Source: Acinetobacter lwoffii (GTDB taxonomy: Bacteria > Pseudomonadota > Gammaproteobacteria > Pseudomonadales > Moraxellaceae). From it: DNA of 64,000 nucleotides. This document shows positions 26,297 through 34,623 of the stretch, piece by piece. The translations under genes were made by a program, and so were the position numbers. Where the stretch lies: positions 930,001-994,000 of the forward strand of contig NZ_CP118963.1 in assembly GCF_029024105.1 (NCBI RefSeq). The letters run 5' to 3'. How positions within the stretch are numbered: position 1 is the stretch's first letter; each line of letters opens with the position of its first letter. A model generated the notes under the pieces. It was given only the letters and a program-made list of their open reading frames with translations. It did no database searches and had not been told where the DNA came from.

Positions 26297-28708
26297 ATGA
26301 AAAATTATAAAAAAGGACTGCTTGCGGCCATGATTTTATCTGCCATGAGTTTGATGGCAGCCGAAGATAAAACGATATATGTAACTACTTTTGCTGATGA
26401 AGATGGCGAGAATAATAATGCCTGTTCTTTGCGAGAAGCCATTAAAACTGCAAAACTGGATAAATCTTATGGCGGATGTAATGTAGGACGTACGCTTCGA
26501 TTGGATGGTTCAGCTGCAGATGTGATTCAGCTTGAAGCAGGCGAGTACAAATTAGATAAAGAGCTGATCGTAGAGTCAGCGCTCAAAATTTATGGGAAAA
26601 CTCCGCTTAACTATGCTAGTCGTAGTCCGATTACGCTGTTATATCCAACCCGGGAGGCTTTAAAAAGTACTATTTCAGGCCAGGGGAAAACCAGATTATT
26701 TAATAGTATGGCCAGCCAATCCAGTCTGGAAATTCATCATCTGATCTTAAAGGATGGCTATGCAGCAATAAATACCTTGGATAAAGGTAATGGCGGTACT
26801 TTTTATGTAGCAGGGCCTTTAAGTATTAATACCAGTGAAATAGTAAATTCCCGAGCTGCTGCAGAAGGTGGGGCGATTTATAGTGTAGCAATGAATACGG
26901 AAAGGAATATTGTTATTCAGGATTCTTTAATTCAAAAAAATCAGGCGAGTTCATATGGTAGTGTTTTGGCAATGGACTGTCAGGGAAATTTAGGTACAAC
27001 TCAAACCAATGTGAAAATTAATTCCAGTAGTATTGTTAAAAATGGTTCAGACACTGCTAACAGTATTATTGATTTTTGTGGCTATGCCACAGTAGAAATT
27101 GTTAACTCTACTATTGCGAAGAATACTGCCAGTACCACAGGACATATTGTGCGTATGACGAATGAAGTTAATCGTCCGCTCAGTAAATTCTCTAGTTTAA
27201 CTGCATTAAGTAATACTATTGTTGAAAATACAGCCCAATCTACTTTATTTTATGACAATACCGGTTTTAGATATTTTAATTTCAATGTTTTAGCCTTTAA
27301 CCAAGGCCTGTCTTGTGAATATGCCTTAAATCAGGGGAATCCGACCAAGGCACAACGTGTTGAATTTTCTACAATTCGAAATGCAATTCAAACGACTGGG
27401 CCATCACGTTGCGTATTGCCAGAATTAGACGAAGATACTACTTCAAATAATCTTGATGTCTCTAACAATATAATCAGCAGTTTATTAACAAATTATATTG
27501 AGCCTGCTATTGATAATCGCTATTTAGGGCTATATTACCCGCGTGATAATCAGACCGCAACGGATTTGGTAGATATCGGAGTGAGTGGCTGTATTGAACA
27601 AGACCAGCGTGGTATTGATCGTGTGATTGGATCCACATTAACATTTGATCCAAGTGCAAAAAATACTTGTGAGATCGGCTCAGTTGAAATCCGACGTTTG
27701 ACTGCAGCCGATATTACGGACTTGCAAAATAAGAGTTTGGTAGAACTCAATGACTTTTATCAGGAGAATATAGATGATCTCGAAGAAATCATTGCTGATA
27801 AAAATACTCCAGAAAATGAGCTTCCTGGTTTAAAGGAAGAATTGAAAAGTTATCAGGATTTGCTTAAATATACCAAGCAATATCAGAAATATCGTGCAAT
27901 CTATATTAATCCTTTTATCTTGGCTATGCCTCAAGAAACTCTAACCAATGATAAGATTCAAATTAAAGCCTTAAATTCAGAAAATTATGAGGTCAGTGTA
28001 AAAACTTTAGGTGTTGGTAAGTTAATTGGTACTGGTAATTCGACCACTGTGGAAGGAAATCCCAATGATCCAAATCTTAAATGTGAGTGGAAACCTGATT
28101 TAAACCGGATCATGATGTATCGCACTGATGGTAAGCAGACCAGTTCGGTTGATATGGAGTTCTGTAGTTATACACTTAAAGACCAGGCTACAGGTGTAAG
28201 CAGTGCTGGCCTCTTAAGAGCAGCTTTTAACAACATTGCACCGATTGCAAAAGATGATGAATATCGGCTTAGTCCAGAGAATAATCTTACAGTGATGGTA
28301 AATCCGCTTGAAAATGATAGTGATGATGGGGATGGGCCTCTACCATCAGGAAAGTCGGCTTTTTATCAAGATAAAGATGGAAAAGAGATCCCGATTCATA
28401 TTGTTAAGCTGCCTGCGGGAGTTTCACTGAAGGCAGAGCGACAAGGAGCCTGTCCTGATACCTACCAAAATCAGACCTGTTATGGTGGACAGCTGACATT
28501 TAGTGTAAAAAATAATTTAAGCCAGGCAAATTACAGCATGGATTATGCGATTTTTGATGCTGATGAAAAAATGTCAGAAAAAGCGACAATCTTGTTACGT
28601 AATACAGTTAAAAATACGAATACGTCCTCAAGTGGTGGTGGGGCAATTGGAATGTGGGGGCTACTAGGATTATTAGGGCTTGCAGCTTATCGACGCTTAA
28701 GAAAATAA
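26297..28708 (+). CDS. CSLREA-domain, GlyGly-CTERM surface protein (rhombotarget A type), copy 2
   Basis: An 803-residue paralogue of the preceding gene. It has a signal peptide (KGLLAAMILSAMSLMAA), the CSLREA motif in NACSLREAIKTAK, a beta-helix-like region (about residues 140-400) and the CIEQDQRGIDRV block. A roughly 70-residue charged segment with coiled-coil character (about 475-535, LVELNDFYQENIDDLEEII) is absent from copy 1. Next comes a cadherin/Big-like region with NNIAPIAKDDEYRLSPENN, then a tail of SSSGGGAIG, a hydrophobic helix and YRRLRK. It is likely cotranscribed with copy 1. The pair probably arose by duplication and divergence; no rhombosortase gene is present in this window. 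Confidence 0.88.
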   Translation: MKNYKKGLLAAMILSAMSLMAAEDKTIYVTTFADEDGENNNACSLREAIKTAKLDKSYGGCNVGRTLRLDGSAADVIQLEAGEYKLDKELIVESALKIYGKTPLNYASRSPITLLYPTREALKSTISGQGKTRLFNSMASQSSLEIHHLILKDGYAAINTLDKGNGGTFYVAGPLSINTSEIVNSRAAAEGGAIYSVAMNTERNIVIQDSLIQKNQASSYGSVLAMDCQGNLGTTQTNVKINSSSIVKNGSDTANSIIDFCGYATVEIVNSTIAKNTASTTGHIVRMTNEVNRPLSKFSSLTALSNTIVENTAQSTLFYDNTGFRYFNFNVLAFNQGLSCEYALNQGNPTKAQRVEFSTIRNAIQTTGPSRCVLPELDEDTTSNNLDVSNNIISSLLTNYIEPAIDNRYLGLYYPRDNQTATDLVDIGVSGCIEQDQRGIDRVIGSTLTFDPSAKNTCEIGSVEIRRLTAADITDLQNKSLVELNDFYQENIDDLEEIIADKNTPENELPGLKEELKSYQDLLKYTKQYQKYRAIYINPFILAMPQETLTNDKIQIKALNSENYEVSVKTLGVGKLIGTGNSTTVEGNPNDPNLKCEWKPDLNRIMMYRTDGKQTSSVDMEFCSYTLKDQATGVSSAGLLRAAFNNIAPIAKDDEYRLSPENNLTVMVNPLENDSDDGDGPLPSGKSAFYQDKDGKEIPIHIVKLPAGVSLKAERQGACPDTYQNQTCYGGQLTFSVKNNLSQANYSMDYAIFDADEKMSEKATILLRNTVKNTNTSSSGGGAIGMWGLLGLLGLAAYRRLRK

Positions 28709-28725
28709 AATATGATTGAAACATC

Positions 28726-28753
28726 AAAAAAGCCTCCATATGGAGGCTTTTTT
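28726..28753 (+). terminator. Bidirectional terminator after the rhombotarget pair
   Basis: The perfect 18-base palindrome at 28731-28748 (arms AGCCTCC/GGAGGCT) is flanked by A6 and T6. It separates convergent genes and can terminate on both strands. Confidence 0.92.
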
Positions 28754-28764
28754 ATATTAAGTTT

Positions 28765-29175
28765 TTAATGCGAGTTAGGCTGCTGAGTCACTTGCTGATA
28801 TTTGAGAATGTATTCTTCGCGAATGGCAAGGCGTTGCTCAGGAGACGCTTTTTGCATACGTGCGCCCAGTTCTTTGCGTTCCTGACTGCTCATCATTTGC
28901 CAAGTCTCACGCATTCTTTGTTTTTCCGCATTAGGGAGTTGAGTAAACCAGTCCATACGCTGCTGTAAGCTAACACGTTGTTGTTCGGGGATTTCTTTTA
29001 GAGATTGGTAACGTTTAATCAGTGCCAATTGTTCAGAATCAGAAAGACTATCCCAAGTATCAGTTACTTGGGTATTCGCATCCTTGGAAAATAGCCAAAA
29101 ACGTTCAAATCCTGCAAAGCTGGTTTGCAGAAAACTGAACGCACAAAAAGCAATCACCAATTTTTTAGCTGCCAT
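28765..29175 (-). CDS. DUF3106-family exported protein
   Basis: A 136-residue periplasmic protein from the ATG at 29175, giving a clear signal peptide (MAAKKLVIAFCAFSFLQTSFAG). The mature part is almost wholly charged alpha-helix (WDSLSDSEQLALIKRYQSL; MRETWQMMSSQERKELGARM) with the repeated W-x-x-L/M-S-x-x-E/Q pattern of DUF3106. The look is similar to CpxP/Spy-type helical stress chaperones, which is an analogy only. It is the last gene of the sigma/anti-sigma operon and overlaps the preceding gene's end by 11 bases. A feedback or chaperone role in an envelope response is an inference from position. Confidence 0.85.
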   Translation of the reverse strand: MAAKKLVIAFCAFSFLQTSFAGFERFWLFSKDANTQVTDTWDSLSDSEQLALIKRYQSLKEIPEQQRVSLQQRMDWFTQLPNAEKQRMRETWQMMSSQERKELGARMQKASPEQRLAIREEYILKYQQVTQQPNSH

Positions 29176-29482
29176 GTGGAACTTTGTCCTCACCTAAAAC
29201 CATTAACATTTCTAAATCTTCAAGCATTTGCGGAGACAGTTTTGGGACTGACACCATTTGAGTTTGCGGCTCGTTATGGTCCGAAAGATTCGGTAATACC
29301 ACAACGCCTGCAATCGCAGCTGCCAAAGCAAAGCCAGACATTTTTAGAAATGCAAAGCGTGAATGTTTTGAATCCTGAATTTCTTCAAGAACATGGTGCA
29401 TGACAACAGGTTTGTCTTTATGTTGTTGTGCCAGTCCATCAAGTTTGGAAGTTACTTGTTTTAAGAAATCATCTTGATTCAT
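29165..29482 (-). CDS. Putative membrane anti-sigma factor
   Basis: A 105-residue protein with a cytoplasmic N-terminus (MNQDDFLKQVTSKLDGLAQQ...), one membrane helix (about residues 49-65, MSGFALAAAIAGVVVLP) and a short periplasmic tail (MLEDLEMLMVLGEDKVPHGS). It lies directly behind an ECF sigma gene, with starts and stops overlapping by four bases. Size, topology and position are those of a single-pass anti-sigma factor, though I see no zinc-binding HxxxCxxC motif. Function is inferred from context. Confidence 0.75.
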   Translation of the reverse strand: MNQDDFLKQVTSKLDGLAQQHKDKPVVMHHVLEEIQDSKHSRFAFLKMSGFALAAAIAGVVVLPNLSDHNEPQTQMVSVPKLSPQMLEDLEMLMVLGEDKVPHGS

Positions 29483-30114
29483 TCGGATGACCCTCCCAGA
29501 TATGGATTTAAATGTGCTAAGGAGGCGCGTAAACCTTGGATAGCACGGTGATAATGGGTTTTTACACTGCCTTCTGTGCAGTTCATAATTTGTGCGGTGG
29601 TATGCGTATCAAATCCTTCCCAGGCTCTGAGCATAAATGCCTGCTGCTGACGCACAGGCAATTTTGCAATCGCTTCCTGGATTTCTTCAGCAGTAACTGC
29701 CTGATCGAGAAAGTCCAGTGGCGTTGGTGTTGATTCATCGACGACATCATCAAATTCAATTTCGTCGTCATCAAGACTGACTTTTTTGAAAAATGAAAAC
29801 ATTTGACCACGCCGTGACTCTTTACGGCGCCAGTCCTGTAACTTGTTGTTGAGAATGGTATAAAACAGGGGATACCATTCTTCAGTGCTTTTTTCTGCAT
29901 AGGATTTGTGTAAGGAAATGAAAGCTTCCTGAACCAGATCCATGGCAATACCATGATGACCTTGAGTCGCACTTTCCATCATCACCAAAGCACGCCCAGT
30001 CACATCCTGCATGAAATTCTTCAGACGTGCTTCAGCCGTACTCTTCAGAATACTTACATCGTGTGTTTGCAACTGTTTTGGTGCTAAATCCATAGAGATG
30101 GAAAATCCTGTCAT
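29479..30114 (-). CDS. ECF-type RNA polymerase sigma factor
   Basis: A sigma-70 family, extracytoplasmic-function factor; 211 residues from the ATG at 30114. The open frame extends to a TTG at 30180, which lacks a ribosome binding site. Region 2 is visible as DLVQEAFISLHKSY and WYPLFYTILNNKLQDWRRKESRR; region 4 as LPVRQQQAFMLRAWEGFDTHTTAQIMNCTEGSVKTHYHRA, a helix-turn-helix for the -35 element. The linker is acidic (LDDDEIEFDDVVDES). It is the first gene of a three-gene operon with a membrane anti-sigma candidate and a DUF3106 protein, which suggests control by an envelope signal. Confidence 0.93.
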   Translation of the reverse strand: MTGFSISMDLAPKQLQTHDVSILKSTAEARLKNFMQDVTGRALVMMESATQGHHGIAMDLVQEAFISLHKSYAEKSTEEWYPLFYTILNNKLQDWRRKESRRGQMFSFFKKVSLDDDEIEFDDVVDESTPTPLDFLDQAVTAEEIQEAIAKLPVRQQQAFMLRAWEGFDTHTTAQIMNCTEGSVKTHYHRAIQGLRASLAHLNPYLGGSSE

Positions 30115-30260
30115 TGGACACCCACCATTATTCCCAAGTTCATAATCATATAACGTTGGGAATCCTGGTTTGGTTGACAATTAAGTTTATTATTTTTGTA
30201 GTTTAATCTATTTTATACACGGGCAGGGTCGTATTAAAACACTGTAACCTAAATCCCTAA

Positions 30261-31037
30261 TTAGATACGTTGACGTACCATTTCAAAAAAACAGATCGAA
30301 CCCGCAATGGCGACATTCAGTGATTCCTGACCCCCAGGTTGCGGAATGCTCACGGCTTCAGCATGTTGCATCGCATAATCAGACACGCCTTGGCCTTCAT
30401 TGCCCAGAATCCACACGCAAGGTTTACGTAAGTCTTTTGAATATAGGCTTTCAGCACGGTGTGAGCTGGTTACATAAACAGGGATTTGAAATTGCTCAAG
30501 AATTTGTTTAAGCGCGATATTTTCAAAGGTTTGCAGTGTGAAATGTGCACCCATACCGGCACGTAATACGCGTGGAGACCAGAGCGATGCAGAACCTTTG
30601 GTACACACAATCTGTTCAATACCGGCAGCAGCAGCCGAGCGAAGCAGGGTGCCTACATTACCCGGATCCTGTACATTTTCCAGAATCAAAGTGTCTGCTT
30701 TAAAATCCAATGCATAATTTGCTGTTGGTAAAGTCACCACAGCCAAACAGGCTAAAGATGTTCCTAAGGTGCTTAAATCTTTGTATAAAGACTCGCTTAG
30801 AACAAAGACCATACCTGTGTATTTTGCGAGAATTTTCTCGAAATCAGGATGTGAAAGTGCATGTTCAGTGGTGAAAATAGAATCAATCTTACGGTTTTCA
30901 TGTAGCCAGGCGAGAGACAGATGCGTGCCTTCTAAAACCGTTTGACCCTGTTTTTTACGATAGGTATTTTGTTCAATTAAACCACGTAAGTGTTTAATCT
31001 TTGGATTATCTTTTGAATCAAGAAAAAAAGTTGGCAT
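30261..31037 (-). CDS. TrmH/SpoU-family RNA 2'-O-methyltransferase
   Basis: A SPOUT-class RNA methyltransferase, 258 residues from the ATG at 31037 (MPTFFLDSKDNPKIKHLRGL). An N-terminal substrate-binding domain (about residues 1-95) precedes the knotted catalytic domain with three motifs: NVQDPGNVGTLLRSAAAAG, LGNEGQGVS and IPQPGGQESLNVAIA. It methylates a ribose in rRNA or tRNA; the target nucleotide cannot be told from sequence. An upstream in-frame TTG at 31067 lies inside a hairpin and is less likely. Downstream of fbp in the same direction. Confidence 0.92.
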   Translation of the reverse strand: MPTFFLDSKDNPKIKHLRGLIEQNTYRKKQGQTVLEGTHLSLAWLHENRKIDSIFTTEHALSHPDFEKILAKYTGMVFVLSESLYKDLSTLGTSLACLAVVTLPTANYALDFKADTLILENVQDPGNVGTLLRSAAAAGIEQIVCTKGSASLWSPRVLRAGMGAHFTLQTFENIALKQILEQFQIPVYVTSSHRAESLYSKDLRKPCVWILGNEGQGVSDYAMQHAEAVSIPQPGGQESLNVAIAGSICFFEMVRQRI

Positions 31038-31054
31038 GGGAGATATAATCCACG

Positions 31055-31077
31055 GCAGCCGATTCAATATCGGCTGC
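31055..31077 (-). repeat. Perfect hairpin between fbp and the methyltransferase gene
   Basis: Nine-base perfect inverted repeat GCAGCCGAT/ATCGGCTGC with a five-base loop. Read leftward it has no T run, so it is not a classical terminator. It lies 11 bases past the fbp stop and 17 bases before the methyltransferase ATG, where it could affect mRNA processing or translation. Confidence 0.7.
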
Positions 31078-31088
31078 TGCTATAAAAA

Positions 31089-32063
31089 TTAGTTGTGGTA
31101 GCTGGTCACAAGATCAACTTCGTTTTTAGAACCAATGATCACTGGCACACGTTGATGTAGATCTGTCGGTTCAATCTCAAGAATACGCACACGACCTGTA
31201 GTCGATGCACCGCCAGCCTGTTCCATGAGCATGCTCATTGGGTTGGCTTCGTACATTAAACGCAGACGGCCTGCTTTAGCCGGATCTTTAAGGTCGTATG
31301 GATACATGAAGATACCGCTACGGCAAAGAATACGGTGAATGTCGCCCACCATACAGGCAACCCAGCGCATATTGAAGTCTTTTTCGCGAGGGCCAGTCTT
31401 GCCAGCTAACAATTCATCGATATAACGCTGTACTGGTGCTTCCCAATGACGCTGATTCGACGCATTAATCGCATATTCTTTAGTATCTGCAGCAACCTGA
31501 ATGGCTTCAGAAGTCAGCAGGAATTCTTGAGTCTCAGGGTCATAGGTAAAGAACACCACGCCTGCGCCGACGGTTAATGCCAACATGGTCGATGGGCCAT
31601 AAAGCACATAACCTGCAGCTACCTGATGAACACCGGCTTGCATAAAGTCTTCTGCCTGAGTCACAGCATTTTTTGCAGGAAGAATCGAGAAAATGGTACC
31701 AACACACATATTGATGTCGATATTGCTTGAACCGTCTAATGGATCGAACAATACCAGAAATTGACCATTTTCTTGTGCAGGGGTGAATTCATCTAGTTCT
31801 TCTGAGGCCAAACCACCCACATTTGGATGTTGCTGCAAGGCATCAATCAAATAGTCATTAGAAATGACATCTAGTTTCTTTTGCTCTTCGCCTTGAACGT
31901 TTTCATGCTGTGCACTTCCCAATACACCCGCTAAAGCACCTTTTTGCAGTAATTGATCAATATCTTTACAAGTGTTTGCAATTGTTTCAATAACTTGCGC
32001 AAGTTCAGGTGTGAGATTCCCGCTTTGTTGTTGTAAAAACTGGGATAAAGTGCGGTATGGCAT
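31089..32063 (-). CDS. fbp: Fructose-1,6-bisphosphatase, class I
   Basis: A gluconeogenic enzyme of 324 residues, hydrolysing fructose-1,6-bisphosphate. The metal-binding signature DPLDGSSNIDINMCVGTIFSI is at about residues 107-127. Other family blocks are ASEELDEF, GYVLYGPSTMLALTVG, RWVACMVGDIHRIL and FMYPYDLKDP, and the substrate and metal region near the C-terminus reads LRLMYEANPMSMLMEQAGG. Full length. Acinetobacter depends on gluconeogenesis on organic acids, so the gene is expected. Confidence 0.98.
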   Translation of the reverse strand: MPYRTLSQFLQQQSGNLTPELAQVIETIANTCKDIDQLLQKGALAGVLGSAQHENVQGEEQKKLDVISNDYLIDALQQHPNVGGLASEELDEFTPAQENGQFLVLFDPLDGSSNIDINMCVGTIFSILPAKNAVTQAEDFMQAGVHQVAAGYVLYGPSTMLALTVGAGVVFFTYDPETQEFLLTSEAIQVAADTKEYAINASNQRHWEAPVQRYIDELLAGKTGPREKDFNMRWVACMVGDIHRILCRSGIFMYPYDLKDPAKAGRLRLMYEANPMSMLMEQAGGASTTGRVRILEIEPTDLHQRVPVIIGSKNEVDLVTSYHN

Positions 32064-32243
32064 AGGGGAAACTCCAAAACTTAAATCGGGAAAAAATGAT
32101 CAAAACGATATGCGGCTATATTTTAGATGAGAACGTACTAAAAGAAAAATTAAACTGGATTATTTGTATCGATTTTGCCCTTGCAACTCCTGCGGAAAGT
32201 GCTATGTTGAAGACAAAGGAAAATTGAGAATAGGAGCACAGAT

Positions 32244-32429
32244 ATGACAACATTGAAGTTTGATGCGACTCCAACGCCAAGCGAAGGCATTACTTTAGAT
32301 GATATCTCTGAAGACAAGATGAAAGAAGCCTGGCGGGATTATGAAGCAAAACCAGAGTACAAACAATTCAATAAACATGATCTGATCGAATCGATGCATC
32401 CGGCTGAACAAGATCAGCTTCCAAAGTAG
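32244..32429 (+). CDS. Small acidic hypothetical protein, 61 aa
   Basis: A short soluble protein with many charged residues and no membrane segment or signal peptide; a helix-like centre (KMKEAWRDYEAKPEYKQF) ends in SMHPAEQDQLPK. The start is supported by a good ribosome binding site (AGGAGC about seven bases upstream) and the gene is closed by a strong terminator, so it is very probably real. It stands alone between divergent fbp and convergent pal. I recognise no family. Confidence 0.8.
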   Translation: MTTLKFDATPTPSEGITLDDISEDKMKEAWRDYEAKPEYKQFNKHDLIESMHPAEQDQLPK

Positions 32430-32453
32430 ACCGATTCTTTCATTGAAGAAAAT

Positions 32454-32481
32454 AAAAAGCACTCATGATTGAGTGCTTTTT
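32454..32481 (+). terminator. Bidirectional terminator between the 61-aa gene and pal
   Basis: Stem AAAAAGCACTCA/TGAGTGCTTTTT with a TGAT loop. A and T runs on either side let it act for both converging genes. Confidence 0.93.
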
Positions 32482-32508
32482 ATTCGATGAAACAATCATG
32501 AATGAAAA

Positions 32509-33081
32509 TTATTTCAACAATGGTGGTACCGCTTCATAATTAATTTCTACACGGCGGTTTTCTTTCCAGGCATTTTCGTCATGGCCAGCATTGATTGGCA
32601 TTTCCTTACCATAGCTGACTGCTTCTAGTTGGCCAGGATTAACACCAGTTGTCACCAGGAAGCTTTCTACAGCTTTGGCACGACGCTCGCCAAGTGCCAT
32701 GTTGTATTCACGGGTACCGCGTTCATCGGTATGGCCGGTGAGTGCTACACGTGAATTGGCATTGGCCATCAGGAACTGCGCATGGGCTTGCAGCGTATTT
32801 AAATCTTCATTGCTGAGTTCAGTACTGTCATAGTCAAAATGCACTACGCGTTTTGCCAAGAATGCTTTATTTTCTGCAGTAACGCCTTTTGCAGAAGCGC
32901 CTGCCATGTTTTGTGCATTCAGTGCTGCATCTTCACTCAGGCCTGCAGTATTCACAGTTGTTGTACCAGTTGTATCTAAACTACCCGTTTGAACTTCAGC
33001 GGCAGGCTTACGGCTCGCACAACCTGTCATGACAACAGCTGCTGCTAAAAGTGGCAAGGCAAATAATTTTACTTTGTTCAT
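32509..33081 (-). CDS. pal: Peptidoglycan-associated lipoprotein
   Basis: The outer-membrane lipoprotein of the Tol-Pal system, which anchors the outer membrane to peptidoglycan. 190 residues from the ATG at 33081, chosen because GGAG lies eight bases upstream; two further ATGs precede it in frame. The lipobox is MTGC. A linker follows, then the OmpA-C domain (about residues 80-185) with LTGHTDERGTREYNMALGERRA and ENRRVEINY, which bind diaminopimelate-containing peptidoglycan. It ends the tol-pal cluster; no cpoB (ybgF) follows. Confidence 0.97.
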   Translation of the reverse strand: MNKVKLFALPLLAAAVVMTGCASRKPAAEVQTGSLDTTGTTTVNTAGLSEDAALNAQNMAGASAKGVTAENKAFLAKRVVHFDYDSTELSNEDLNTLQAHAQFLMANANSRVALTGHTDERGTREYNMALGERRAKAVESFLVTTGVNPGQLEAVSYGKEMPINAGHDENAWKENRRVEINYEAVPPLLK

Positions 33082-33135
33082 CTTCATCTCCATGAAGTTT
33101 GATTATGGGGTAAAGGGTTTATCAATATAAAAATG

Positions 33136-34422
33136 TTATTTGGGTGCCCAAGCCGGTTCACGGACTTCGCCCGTTTCACTTGGTAAATTCATACGGAAAC
33201 GGCCATCCAGCGACATGATCGACAAGAGTCCACGTGCACCTTCACGGGTGGCATAGACCACCATCTGGCCATTTGGCGAGAAGCTTGGTGATTCATCTAG
33301 CGTCGTTGGTGTCAGAATGTTGTTCACACCAGAGGTCATGTCCTGAACCGCAACTCGATAGTTACTGCCGCTTGGACGATGAACTAATGCAAGTTTTTTA
33401 CCATCTGCGCTCAGCGTGCCGCGCGCGTTGAATGCACCACGGAAGGTCAGGCGTTTATTGCTACTTGACTCAAGATCATGGCGGTAAATTTGTGGAGAAC
33501 CACCACGGTCAGAAGTGAAAATAAAAGATTTTCCATCTGGCGAATAACGTGCTTCAGTATCAATGGCACTGTCATTGGTCATACGTTGTAGCTGACGCGT
33601 TTCCAGATTCATCTGGTAGATTTCCGGATTGCCGTGCATAGAAGCAGTAAACAGCATGCTCTTGCCATCTGGAGAGAAGCTCGGCGCGCCATTCAAACCG
33701 CGGAAGCTGGCTAGTTTTTCACGTTGACCTGTTGCCAGATCCTGTACATAAATCGCCGGGCGTTTGGTTTCAAAGGACACATAAGCGATTTTTTTGGCAT
33801 CTGGTGTCCATGCCGGAGAAAGGATTGGATCACGCGAGGTCAAAATGGTCTTTGGCTGTTCGCCATCGGTATCGGCAATTTGCAAGGTATAGCGTTGTTC
33901 CGGCGTAGCAGGATTACGCAGCACATAGGCAATACGTCCGCTAAAGTCACCCGGAATACCGGTCAATGCCTGATAGATGGCATCACTGATCATATGCGCT
34001 GCCTGACGGGTGCGTGAGGCTGGAACAGTCAGCAATTCATTTAATAGATATTGTTTTTTTTCGACATCATAGAGCTGATACTGGATTTCAAAAGAACCAT
34101 CGGCTGTGGTCTTGGATGAACCGGTGACCACATAGGGAACACCAGCCGATGCCCAAGCTTCTGCATTCGGATTATTCAATGTCGCTGTTGCAGGCAGATT
34201 TTTTGAAGCACTGGTAAAGCGGCCAGAACGATTCAGATCATTTTCCACAATAGGATAAATGCTCTGATCCTGACTGAAAGGTACAACGGCAATTTTAGGT
34301 GCTGCCTCAGGTGCCTTGGTAATTTCCAGATGCAATTGGGCATAGGACTGGGTTGCCAATACAGGGCTTAAAGCGCTAATGATTGCGAGGCAGAGTAGAT
34401 GTTTGCGAGTCTTTTCCATCAT
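33136..34422 (-). CDS. tolB: Tol-Pal system periplasmic beta-propeller protein
   Basis: TolB, 428 residues, binds Pal and TolA in the periplasm and helps outer-membrane constriction at division. A signal peptide (KHLLCLAIISALSPVLATQSYA) is followed by the N-terminal alpha/beta domain (about residues 35-170) and a six-bladed propeller with repeated SPDGK units (FSPDGKSMLFTA, YSPDGKSFIFTSDRGG, FSPNGQMVVYA). A terminator behind tolA implies its own promoter in 34423-34587. Pal follows 54 bases on. Confidence 0.97.
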   Translation of the reverse strand: MMEKTRKHLLCLAIISALSPVLATQSYAQLHLEITKAPEAAPKIAVVPFSQDQSIYPIVENDLNRSGRFTSASKNLPATATLNNPNAEAWASAGVPYVVTGSSKTTADGSFEIQYQLYDVEKKQYLLNELLTVPASRTRQAAHMISDAIYQALTGIPGDFSGRIAYVLRNPATPEQRYTLQIADTDGEQPKTILTSRDPILSPAWTPDAKKIAYVSFETKRPAIYVQDLATGQREKLASFRGLNGAPSFSPDGKSMLFTASMHGNPEIYQMNLETRQLQRMTNDSAIDTEARYSPDGKSFIFTSDRGGSPQIYRHDLESSSNKRLTFRGAFNARGTLSADGKKLALVHRPSGSNYRVAVQDMTSGVNNILTPTTLDESPSFSPNGQMVVYATREGARGLLSIMSLDGRFRMNLPSETGEVREPAWAPK

Positions 34423-34587
34423 TCGTTATTTACTCAAATCAACGGATTTATTGTATAGGTGCTTGGCCTACATCATCGCATGGATTTAATAGAATAAAAC
34501 CATGAATTTATGACCAAACTGTTATGACACTGTGAAAAGTGAATATTATTTAATCAATTTAAAGTGAAGTTTAGCTTAAAAAATAAA

Positions 34588-34623
34588 AGCCATCACAACA
34601 TTATTTATGTGATGGCTCCGTTT
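34588..34623 (-). terminator. Rho-independent terminator of the ybgC-tolQRA operon
   Basis: Ten-base perfect stem AGCCATCACA/TGTGATGGCT with a ten-base loop. Read leftward it is followed by TTTTATTTTTT. It begins right after the tolA stop codon. Confidence 0.85.
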
